Shown piece after piece: positions 1-5,902 of a stretch of DNA of 5,937 nucleotides (within the stretch, counting starts at the first letter, position 1; every line of letters begins with the position of its first letter). Below the pieces are notes generated by a model. It did no database searches, was not told where the DNA came from, and was given only the letters and a program-made list of their open reading frames with translations. The position numbers and the translations under genes were made by a program. The DNA is from Candidatus Mcinerneyibacteriota bacterium. GTDB taxonomy: Bacteria; AUK180; JAQVHJ01. Where the stretch lies: positions 1 through 5,937 of the forward strand of contig DAOVMD010000214.1 in NCBI GenBank assembly GCA_030630935.1. Reading direction: 5' to 3'.

Positions 1-68
1 TCACTGAAATTCATTTGACAACCGTAGGTCTTTATGTAAATTTTCTTAATTGCGAGTTGTACTTTCAT
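1..68 (-). CDS. miaB: MiaB-type tRNA methylthiotransferase, N-terminal fragment (cut by window edge)
   Basis: Only the first 22 codons lie inside the window: ATG at 68-66 on the minus strand, reading MKVQLAIKKIYIKTYGCQMNFS. The TYGCQMN motif is characteristic of the N-terminal methylthiotransferase domain of MiaB. Its cysteine (residue 17) is the first of three that bind the auxiliary [4Fe-4S] cluster. RimO normally has TLGCPKN and MtaB has TLGCKVN, so MiaB fits best. MiaB is a cytosolic radical-SAM enzyme that adds a methylthio group to i6A37 of tRNAs reading UNN codons. The ATG shares one base with the kinase stop codon (TGATG). The purine run GAAGAAG (77-71) lies only 2 nt from the ATG, too close for a normal ribosome binding site, so translation probably depends on termination of the kinase gene. 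The radical-SAM CxxxCxxC and TRAM regions lie outside the window. Confidence 0.85.
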   Translation of the reverse strand, partial: MKVQLAIKKIYIKTYGCQMNFS

Positions 69-1522
69 CACTTCTTCATTAATTCTTTACATTTCTTCAA
101 TGCATATTTACCCATCGCTGAATCCGGAGATAATTCAATTATCTTCCTGTAATATCTTCTTGCATTTCTTTTATCACCTCGATCAACAAAGTACTCTGCT
201 AAATCTAATAAAATTTCAATCTCTGAACTACCAGGAAAACGAATTAATTTCTCAGCATATTCAATAGCTTTTTTATCGTGATTGATGTCTTTTGCATATT
301 TAAATAGGTCCCTGTAAATCGTAAGTTTATAATCCGGGTTCTCAATAACAAATTCCTCACCGGCTTGAAAAACTTCATTAATCTTCCCTTCCCTCTTCAA
401 AATCTCCATCTTATTTAAAATACTCAGTTCATTTACCACAGGTTCATCAGTAAATAGATTCATAACTTTAAGTTTTATTTGAATTAAAGTATTCCCAATA
501 ACTGGAATCTCAATTTTATCAGAGAAAATTGTTGCTGCCACAAAAAGTAAAAATAATAAAAACACAACCTTCATTAGTTGAGAGAAAAAATCTTTAACAT
601 TATAACTAACTTTTATTTTGGATTTCTTTGCAGGGAATGATTGAGTTTGAACATTGTTTGAAATTCTCTGTTTTGGTCGACTTCGAGTGATTGTTGATTC
701 TGAATCAATTAGTTTCTCCTCCCTATTCAATTCTTCAATAACTTCTTCAATACTTTGAAACCTGTCCTCAGGATAAAGTGTTATTAACTTCATTGCAACC
801 TGCCCTAAACGATATGGAATGAATGGATTCTTGGTGATAGGGTCAACAGGTGGTTCGCGTAATTTCTTTTTCATAAGCTCTTTCTTCGTTGGAGCATAAT
901 ATGGAAGCTCACCTGTCAGGAGTTCGTATAAAACTATACCAAGTGAATAGAGATCGGTACGCTTATCAATTGCTTCACCTCTTAACTGTTCAGGTGCCAT
1001 GTATTCAACTGTCCCAACTAATAACCTCTTTGTTAGCTCTACCTTACCCTCAATCTTTCCAATTCCAAAGTCTGTAATCTTTATCTGACCTTCCTTAGTC
1101 TGAAGAATATTATTTGCCTTAATATCAAGATGCAGAATTCCCTGATCATGAATATATCTAATCGCTTCACAAATCTCTCTGAATAAAATTAGGATCTCTT
1201 TCCCCGTAAGATTACCACGCTTAATAGTATCCTTCAATGTGTTACCATCGATATGCTCCATTGCAAAATAATGATGATTACCATATTGATTAATATCAAA
1301 AATCTTAACAATATATTTATGATTCAACTTTGCCATCGCTTCTGCTTCTGTATAAAACATATCTACAATGCGCTTATCCTTTGCGTGTACAGGGAGCAAA
1401 ACCTTTAATGCAACATTCCTATTTAAAACTATATGGCGGGCAATGTAAACTATTGCCATACCACCTTGACCTAATTTACCAAATATTTCATATCGATCAA
1501 ATTTATACTTCTTCCCGGTCAT
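68..1522 (-). CDS. Membrane-anchored Hanks-type Ser/Thr protein kinase with C-terminal TPR-like domain
   Basis: A 484-aa protein. The kinase domain spans about residues 10-266. Visible motifs are a glycine-rich loop (LGQGGMAIV, 17-25), ATP-anchoring Lys40 (VALK), helix-C Glu59, catalytic loop HLDIKANN (131-138: Asp133, Lys135, Asn138), DFG (151-153), APE (176-178), Asp190 in DLYSLG, and Arg254. All catalytic residues are present, so it should phosphorylate Ser/Thr. The Arg of HRD is Leu132, making it a non-RD kinase. Thr164 and Thr171 are candidate activation-loop phosphosites. One membrane segment (about 317-334) follows a basic stretch. Residues about 366-484 form helical TPR-like repeats, probably on the far side of the membrane; PASTA repeats are absent. 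The ATG overlaps the TAA of the upstream pseudokinase gene by one base. A GAGGG 12 nt upstream is a poorly spaced ribosome binding site, which favours translational coupling. The substrate is unknown. Confidence 0.95.
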   Translation of the reverse strand: MTGKKYKFDRYEIFGKLGQGGMAIVYIARHIVLNRNVALKVLLPVHAKDKRIVDMFYTEAEAMAKLNHKYIVKIFDINQYGNHHYFAMEHIDGNTLKDTIKRGNLTGKEILILFREICEAIRYIHDQGILHLDIKANNILQTKEGQIKITDFGIGKIEGKVELTKRLLVGTVEYMAPEQLRGEAIDKRTDLYSLGIVLYELLTGELPYYAPTKKELMKKKLREPPVDPITKNPFIPYRLGQVAMKLITLYPEDRFQSIEEVIEELNREEKLIDSESTITRSRPKQRISNNVQTQSFPAKKSKIKVSYNVKDFFSQLMKVVFLLFLLFVAATIFSDKIEIPVIGNTLIQIKLKVMNLFTDEPVVNELSILNKMEILKREGKINEVFQAGEEFVIENPDYKLTIYRDLFKYAKDINHDKKAIEYAEKLIRFPGSSEIEILLDLAEYFVDRGDKRNARRYYRKIIELSPDSAMGKYALKKCKELMKK

Positions 1523-3735
1523 TATTTAATCTTACCCTCGCGCCGCATAATAACAATCGCTTTATAAGCAAGTTTACCTTCTGTGTATTTTGGATAATAA
1601 TGCCTAACCAAAACATCATATTCTATTTTCGCACTCTTATACCAATGAATGGCCCTGTAATAATCGGCTAATGCTAAACGGGCTTCACGCCTAATCTCTG
1701 AACTCCCAGGAGTACTTTTTAGAAAAGCCTTCATTACTTTAACACCTGACTTGAGGTCGCCCTTTTTCTTATAAATATTAGCAAGGGTTCTGGAATATTT
1801 CAGTTTTTGGTCAATTTTTACGCCTGCCTTGGATATTAATTCATCTAACATTTTAATGGAGTCATTGTACATAGAAAGCTCAATATAACGGGCAAGTAAC
1901 TCGTGTCGAGCCATATCTTTCCGGGTTTCCGATTGATTATCATCATTTAAAATTATAAAAATCTCTACCAGCTCAGGATCTGTTTCGATATAATAATCAC
2001 GTAATTTATTATAAGACTGATTCCTGATCTCCTTATTAGCTTTTCTGTCATCATAAATCTCTCGAAGCTGCTTGACATAATCATCAAATCTCTCGTCTTC
2101 ATAATATAAATTGGCTAATGCAAGCCTGACTTCATCAAATTCCTTACCCTTATATTTACCGGTTGAAATATCTGTAACATATAAGGCAATCTGTTCTCGA
2201 AGCTGCTTCTCTAATTTCCTGGTCCTGCCTTTGGAGAACATTCCGGAAACTACAAAAAATAAAATAACAACGATTACTGCAATTCCAATATACATTAATA
2301 ATTTCTTGCTAATTGTTACACTTTCCTTCTTAATTTCTAAATCGGAAACAGGACCCTCTGAAACTGAATCAGAAGAAGGTTTTGACTCTTTATCCGAAGG
2401 AGGAGCAGTCTCTAATGCCTGGGTCTTCTCTTCATCTAACTTCCGCTGCTCGTCTATCTTCGTTAATAACTCCTTGTGTTTCTGTTCTTTTAGCTGCTTA
2501 TCAATTACTGCTTGCTTCTGCTCTTCTTCCTTATGCTTAAGTAATTCTGCTTCTCGACGAGCTGATTCTTCCTGCTGAAGTTTAAATTGCTTCTTCTCCA
2601 ACCGATCCTTATACTCAAGATAACAGTTTGCACAATAATAAATCCCTTCCAACTCCTCTACACAATCACTACAAAAATACTTCTTACAACCGGGACAAGG
2701 GTTCTTAAGTGCGTGACGTTTCGGATGAAATTCACAAAAATGCTCAGTAACATCTTCTGAAGTAGAGTCGGATTCCTTAACGGGTTCTCCGGGAAATTCT
2801 GTAACGTGCATGTCTAATGTCTCTTCACAATCCTTACAGAACGGTGAATCTCTTATTAATTTAATGCATTCCGAACATAACTCCTTACCACATCGTGAAC
2901 ATACTTCTGCGGCAACACGGGAAGGATGAACTTTACAAAATTTTACCTGACCGGCCTTGACTAAAGATAAGGCTTTCTTAACTTCTGTTAAAGTTGGACG
3001 ATGACTCGAATCAATGCTTATCATTGCTGAAATGAAATTACGCCACTTCTCTGGAATCTCCTCAATATAAGACTCTGATACACCAGCTGCTGCCTTAGGA
3101 CCAAATTCAAAAAAGTTTTGAGGTTTAAAAGGAAGCTTACCCGTTAATATAAATGCTAACATTAAACCAAGTGAGTAAACATCCGATTTCTCTGTAAGTT
3201 TTTCTAATCCCAATACTTCTGGTGCTATGAAAACAATTCGCTTTGATGCTAATGAACTAGATAAAATTTTTAAAATATCTAAATTCGAAATATCAACAAA
3301 ATTATCCTGGAAATAAATATCTAAATTCTGATTCATTTCTAAAAACGAAGTATTTAACAGCCCAAAGTAAATTTCTTTCTTATGAAAGTGTTGTAGAAAA
3401 TCAACTACTTTAAGAAAAACTTTGATTAGAAGAGTTTCATTTTTTAATTTATCATAAAAATCTTGAAAACTTCGAATCTCCTTAACTGTCTCAACTAAAT
3501 AAAAATATTTATCAAATTCTCCGAATTCCGAAATCACATTTAAAGGGATTGAAAGTGAATTTAATTGTTCAATACGATTTTTTATTAGGTTTATAAATTC
3601 TTCGTTTTTAGCAAAATCATCCTTGATAACCTTAATCCAAAAATATTTCCCAACTGAATTCTTCGCCAGGAGAAGATTGTAAAACCCGCAATCTTCGAGC
3701 TTTTTCACAATCTCATACTTATTATTTATCTGCAT
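1522..3735 (-). CDS. Membrane pseudokinase with tandem B-box-like zinc fingers, coiled coil and C-terminal TPR-like repeats
   Basis: A 737-aa protein. Residues 7-258 have a protein kinase fold: Lys35 (FWIKV), APE (171-173), SDVYSLG (Asp185) and HRPT (Arg246) are kept. The catalytic loop reads about YFGLLNTSF (123-131) instead of HRDxKxxN, the glycine-rich loop is lost (LEDCGFYN), and DFG is replaced (possibly DNF, 144-146). It should therefore lack phosphotransfer. Two zinc fingers follow with nearly identical spacing: Cys267/His270/Cys279/Cys282/Cys287/Cys290/Cys300/Cys303, and Cys334/His337/Cys347/Cys350/Cys355/Cys358/Cys368/Cys371. Each has eight ligands, enough for two zinc ions. Residues about 372-440 are Lys/Glu/Gln-rich and probably coiled coil. 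A low-complexity Ser/Pro linker leads to a membrane segment (479-500). Residues 505-737 look like TPR-like helical pairs. It is the first gene of the operon, with a good ribosome binding site (AAGGA, 7 nt from ATG). A scaffold or regulator of the neighbouring kinase is inferred. Confidence 0.9.
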   Translation of the reverse strand: MQINNKYEIVKKLEDCGFYNLLLAKNSVGKYFWIKVIKDDFAKNEEFINLIKNRIEQLNSLSIPLNVISEFGEFDKYFYLVETVKEIRSFQDFYDKLKNETLLIKVFLKVVDFLQHFHKKEIYFGLLNTSFLEMNQNLDIYFQDNFVDISNLDILKILSSSLASKRIVFIAPEVLGLEKLTEKSDVYSLGLMLAFILTGKLPFKPQNFFEFGPKAAAGVSESYIEEIPEKWRNFISAMISIDSSHRPTLTEVKKALSLVKAGQVKFCKVHPSRVAAEVCSRCGKELCSECIKLIRDSPFCKDCEETLDMHVTEFPGEPVKESDSTSEDVTEHFCEFHPKRHALKNPCPGCKKYFCSDCVEELEGIYYCANCYLEYKDRLEKKQFKLQQEESARREAELLKHKEEEQKQAVIDKQLKEQKHKELLTKIDEQRKLDEEKTQALETAPPSDKESKPSSDSVSEGPVSDLEIKKESVTISKKLLMYIGIAVIVVILFFVVSGMFSKGRTRKLEKQLREQIALYVTDISTGKYKGKEFDEVRLALANLYYEDERFDDYVKQLREIYDDRKANKEIRNQSYNKLRDYYIETDPELVEIFIILNDDNQSETRKDMARHELLARYIELSMYNDSIKMLDELISKAGVKIDQKLKYSRTLANIYKKKGDLKSGVKVMKAFLKSTPGSSEIRREARLALADYYRAIHWYKSAKIEYDVLVRHYYPKYTEGKLAYKAIVIMRREGKIK

Positions 3736-3742
3736 TATTAAA

Positions 3743-3747
3743 TCCTT
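3743..3747 (-). promoter_or_regulatory. Ribosome binding site of the pseudokinase gene
   Basis: AAGGA on the minus strand, 7 nt before the ATG at 3735. It supports this start and is the only well-spaced Shine-Dalgarno site seen in the window. Confidence 0.75.
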
Positions 3748-3771
3748 TTTTAATAGTATAATCTATTTTAT

Positions 3772-3800
3772 ATTATAACATATTAAATAAAAGTAGTCAA
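3772..3800 (-). promoter_or_regulatory. Sigma-70-type promoter with extended -10 for the pseudokinase-kinase-miaB operon
   Basis: On the minus strand, -35 TTGACT (3800-3795), a 17-nt spacer and -10 TATAAT (3777-3772). The -10 is preceded by TGT, giving an extended -10 (TGTTATAAT). Transcription should start near 3765, leaving a leader of about 30 nt that contains the AAGGA ribosome binding site. Only one base departs from the -35 consensus, so strong constitutive expression is expected. No operator was recognised. Confidence 0.8.
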
Positions 3801-3861
3801 GAAAAATTAACTTGTGAAATGGACGTTTCCTTGTTTACTTAATATGGAATGCATCACCTGT

Positions 3862-3882
3862 TCAAGCAACGGAGTTGCTTGA
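3862..3882. repeat. Hairpin 1: 9-bp inverted repeat
   Basis: TCAAGCAAC and GTTGCTTGA are exact reverse complements separated by GGA. A T-run follows (about 3900-3905), but it begins about 17 nt after the stem, too far for a classical intrinsic terminator. It is probably part of a dispersed palindromic element together with the next two hairpins. Confidence 0.7.
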
Positions 3883-3914
3883 GAATGGGACTGTTCTGTT
3901 TTTTTGCATTTTAA

Positions 3915-3938
3915 CCCAGCAATGAATTGCTGGGCTAC
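3915..3938 (-). repeat. Hairpin 2: REP-like palindrome with 5'-GTAG foot
   Basis: CCCAGCAAT and ATTGCTGGG form a 9-bp inverted repeat around GA. On the minus strand the stem is immediately preceded by GTAG (3938-3935). This is the conserved tetranucleotide at the foot of REP hairpins recognised by RAYT (TnpA-REP) Y1 transposases, as in the E. coli REP. No RAYT gene lies in the window. Assignment to this class is inferred from architecture alone. Confidence 0.6.
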
Positions 3939-3944
3939 TATCAC

Positions 3945-3963
3945 TTTATCCCTACGGGATAAA
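3945..3963. repeat. Hairpin 3: 8-bp inverted repeat next to the REP-like element
   Basis: TTTATCCC and GGGATAAA pair exactly around TAC. On the minus strand the centre reads CCCGTAGGG, so a GTAG is present here too, but it spans the loop and stem rather than the foot. It lies 6 nt from the GTAG of hairpin 2, suggesting that the two form one composite element. Confidence 0.6.
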
Positions 3964-4090
3964 AAATAAAATCAAAATGGTCTTTTTTAATAATCTACGT
4001 ATATTAATATTGAATTTTATTCATAAAAGTCAACCATTTACCGGTCTCCTTTTATCTTGCCAATAACCATCAATCATAAATCATAAATGT

Positions 4091-4112
4091 AAAAGGGAGC
4101 AAGCTCCCTTTT
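4091..4112. repeat. Hairpin 4: 10-bp inverted repeat with A and T flanks
   Basis: AAAAGGGAGC and GCTCCCTTTT are exact reverse complements around AA. The GC core plus a T-tract has the form of a bidirectional intrinsic terminator, but no visible gene ends here. It could insulate the transporter promoter from stray upstream transcription, or be another dispersed palindrome. Confidence 0.6.
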
Positions 4113-4117
4113 AAAAG

Positions 4118-4133
4118 GCGAAACTAGTTTCGC
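4118..4133 (+). repeat. Hairpin 5: 16-nt perfect palindrome before the transporter promoter
   Basis: GCGAAACTAGTTTCGC is a perfect palindrome followed by ATTTTTA, and it ends 17 nt before the -35 box of the transporter. It could be a small plus-strand terminator or an operator for a dimeric regulator. Nothing in the sequence decides between these, and a repeat origin like its neighbours is equally possible. Confidence 0.5.
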
Positions 4134-4150
4134 ATTTTTATGCTTTACAC

Positions 4151-4179
4151 TTGACAATATTTGATTTTTGTTTTATAAT
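4151..4179 (+). promoter_or_regulatory. Consensus sigma-70-type promoter of the transporter gene
   Basis: Exact TTGACA (4151-4156), a 17-nt spacer and exact TATAAT (4174-4179). Transcription should begin about 7 nt further on, at or next to A4186, the first base of the ATG. The in-frame TTG at 4168 lies inside the promoter spacer and would not be transcribed from here, which argues for the ATG start and for a leaderless message. Confidence 0.85.
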
Positions 4180-4185
4180 AGTTTT

Positions 4186-5571
4186 ATGAAGCAGAAAAAA
4201 TCAATTATCCAGCAAACTATTCGTATTTCTATAAAGGAAGGTGTTTTTTCTCAGATTTTCAAGACTATCGCAGGTCCTGAGAGTATTTTTATTACTAAGT
4301 TTGCAATTATTTTAGGAGCAACTCCATTTCATTTTGCAATTCTTTCCGCAATTGGTCATCTTTCTCAGGTCTTCAGGCCTTTAGGGGTGGTCATCTCAAA
4401 TAAATTGCATTCACGAAAGAGTACTGTACTTCGAATAGTTGGACTTGGTCGAATTTTAGCTGTTTTCTTCGGAATGCTCCCATTCTTTCTACTCGGGAAA
4501 TATACCATTGAAGCATTTTTAATTTTGTTCTTTGTGAGTAATTCAATTCAAGCTGTAGGTTCAAATGCTTGGATAGCCTGGATAGCTGATTTAATACCTT
4601 TAAAGATCAGGGGAAGGTTCTTTTCATGGCGAGTCCAATATTCTATGTTCTTCGGTTTAATAATAGGCTATGTAATTAGTATTTTCCTTGACCTTTTTAA
4701 AACAGATCCGGGAAACATTGCTCAGAATCTACAGACTGTTTTGGAAAGTACAAGGATTTTATCTCAGATTAATATCTTAATTGCTTTTGCTGGGATTTTC
4801 ATTTTTGCAGCATTTATGGGGATCTGGAGTCTAAAGATTTTATCGAAACAACACGAAAGACCAAGAGATATAGAAACAGAAAAATTTAAGGATATTTTAA
4901 TCACACCGTTAAAAGATAAGAATTTCCGAAAAGTTTTATTATATGGTTTCTGGTGGATGTTAACGCTTGGAATTGGAGCACCTTTCTGGGTGCCGTTTAT
5001 GATGACAAAACTTGGAATGACCTTAGTCCAGGTTCAGATATATTTCACAATCAGAATAATGGCAACTTTACTTACATTACCTACCTGGGGAAGGATGATA
5101 GATAGATTCGGAAATAAAACTTCTATGCGTGTTGTAATTTTACTCGGTGGTATAACTCCGTTATTATGGTTATTTGCAAGTAAAACAATGTACTGGTTCA
5201 TATTCCTTGAAGCGATTGGGTCAGGGATTGCATGGGCAGGCTCAGAGATAATCTCGAGGAATTTTATTCTCGCAATTGCTCCGCCAAATAGAAGACAGAT
5301 CTATTCAGGAGTCTTCGGAGCATTCTCAGGGGTTGCAATTATGATTACAATGTTATTATCAGGAATTTTTATCCCAAGCTCAGCAGTCGAAATATTTAAA
5401 TTCCACTTAGAACCGGAACAGATACTTTTCGGGATAACAGGAATCGCAAGATGGACGACTCAATTCTCATTAGGTTGGATTAATGAACCAAAATCTAAAT
5501 CTTTAAGAGAAGTAACCTTCGAACTATTAGGTTGGGAGATACCTGAATTCTTAAAAAAGAAAACGAAATAA
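4186..5571 (+). CDS. Major facilitator superfamily (MFS) transporter
   Basis: A 461-aa, strongly hydrophobic protein with about 10-12 membrane segments in two halves. They are separated by a charged cytoplasmic loop near residues 219-250 (KQHERPRDIETEKFKD). The MFS loop signature appears as GRMIDRFGNK (302-311, a G-x-x-x-D-R-x-G-x-K form) in the C-terminal half. The N-terminal half has WIADLIP followed by RGRFFSWR (132-149). The frame extends 6 codons further to a TTG at 4168, but that codon sits inside the consensus promoter and has no ribosome binding site. The ATG at 4186 (MKQKKSIIQQ) is therefore chosen. No Shine-Dalgarno precedes it, consistent with a leaderless mRNA. The gene is monocistronic here and divergent from the kinase operon. 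The substrate cannot be inferred; an uptake carrier or an efflux pump are both possible. Confidence 0.9.
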   Translation: MKQKKSIIQQTIRISIKEGVFSQIFKTIAGPESIFITKFAIILGATPFHFAILSAIGHLSQVFRPLGVVISNKLHSRKSTVLRIVGLGRILAVFFGMLPFFLLGKYTIEAFLILFFVSNSIQAVGSNAWIAWIADLIPLKIRGRFFSWRVQYSMFFGLIIGYVISIFLDLFKTDPGNIAQNLQTVLESTRILSQINILIAFAGIFIFAAFMGIWSLKILSKQHERPRDIETEKFKDILITPLKDKNFRKVLLYGFWWMLTLGIGAPFWVPFMMTKLGMTLVQVQIYFTIRIMATLLTLPTWGRMIDRFGNKTSMRVVILLGGITPLLWLFASKTMYWFIFLEAIGSGIAWAGSEIISRNFILAIAPPNRRQIYSGVFGAFSGVAIMITMLLSGIFIPSSAVEIFKFHLEPEQILFGITGIARWTTQFSLGWINEPKSKSLREVTFELLGWEIPEFLKKKTK

Positions 5572-5630
5572 TAACAGAGAGCATACAAGAACTTTTTTAA
5601 TAAATGAAATACATGAAGGATATTTGAAAT

Positions 5631-5674
5631 GTCATTGCGAGAAATGAACGAAGTGAATGACGCGGCAATCTCTT
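5631..5674. repeat. CATTGCGAG-type dispersed palindromic repeat, degenerate copy
   Basis: The element begins GTCATTGCGAG and ends CGGCAATCTC, with outer ATTGC (5634-5638) pairing with GCAAT (5664-5668). An alternative pairing joins GTCATT (5631-5636) to AATGAC (5656-5661). Similar short intergenic palindromes with the CATTGCGAG...GGCAATCTC pattern are widespread in many bacterial genomes. Its minus-strand translation gives the familiar spurious RHSLRSFLAMT peptide. Confidence 0.65.
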
Positions 5675-5752
5675 TGAAGCAAGGAACATAGATGGGATAA
5701 TGAAAACATAATAAAAATATTTAACAGGGATTAATAGGATAAAAACAAAGAG

Positions 5753-5787
5753 CTCGCTTCGCTCAAACTTTTTTATTTGACAGAGAA
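5753..5787 (+). repeat. 35-bp direct repeat, copy 1
   Basis: Identical over 35 bp to 5903-5937. It starts CTCGCTTCGCTC, contains a six-T run and ends TTGACAGAGAA. Just after it, ACAGAGAACTAACAAGAACTT (5780-5800) resembles 5574-5594 after the transporter stop in 18 of 21 positions, suggesting a third, degenerate partial copy. Confidence 0.85.
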
Positions 5788-5902
5788 CTAACAAGAACTT
5801 AAGAGAACTTTTTAAAATAAATAAAAGAAAAAAAAATGACAGTGACTTTTACGAGACTTGTAAAGGATAAGAAAAAATTAAAAAATAAAAATTTAAATTT
5901 AA

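Larger units (their letters stand above)
3801..4150. other. Divergent intergenic region carrying five short hairpins; no gene seen
   Basis: This AT-rich spacer lies between the promoter boxes of the kinase operon and of the transporter. No open frame with a start and ribosome binding site was found. It holds five perfect or near-perfect inverted repeats (listed separately) and a small direct repeat of ATCATAA near 4070-4086. Because both flanking genes point away from it, the hairpins do not terminate any gene visible here. A dispersed-repeat origin is likelier than a regulatory one. Confidence 0.7.

Noticed and set aside
889-1077. 62-aa plus-strand frame antisense to the kinase
   Set aside because: It lies within a well-supported kinase domain, has no ribosome binding site and its composition looks like a shadow translation.
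1330-1671. 113-aa plus-strand frame spanning the kinase/pseudokinase junction
   Set aside because: It is antisense to two clear genes and shows no recognisable domain.
2111-2578. 155-aa Ser/Cys/Leu-rich plus-strand frame
   Set aside because: It is the antisense shadow of the Lys/Glu-rich coiled coil and linker of the pseudokinase, which explains its odd composition.
3801-4150. CRISPR array or riboswitch in the hairpin-rich spacer
   Set aside because: The hairpins differ in sequence and spacing, so they are not CRISPR repeats. The predicted transcripts of both neighbouring genes start outside this region, so it cannot act as a leader riboswitch.
4168-4185. TTG start giving a 6-residue longer transporter
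   Set aside because: The TTG is inside the spacer of an exact consensus promoter and lacks a ribosome binding site, so it would not be transcribed from that promoter.
5551-5600. Intrinsic terminator of the transporter
   Set aside because: The only inverted repeat is almost all A/T with a loop of about 32 nt and no GC core.
5597-5794. 65-aa open frame on the minus strand
   Set aside because: It runs through the dispersed repeat (RLPRHSLRSFLAMT is a well-known spurious translation) and part of the 35-bp repeat. It has no domain and no supported start.
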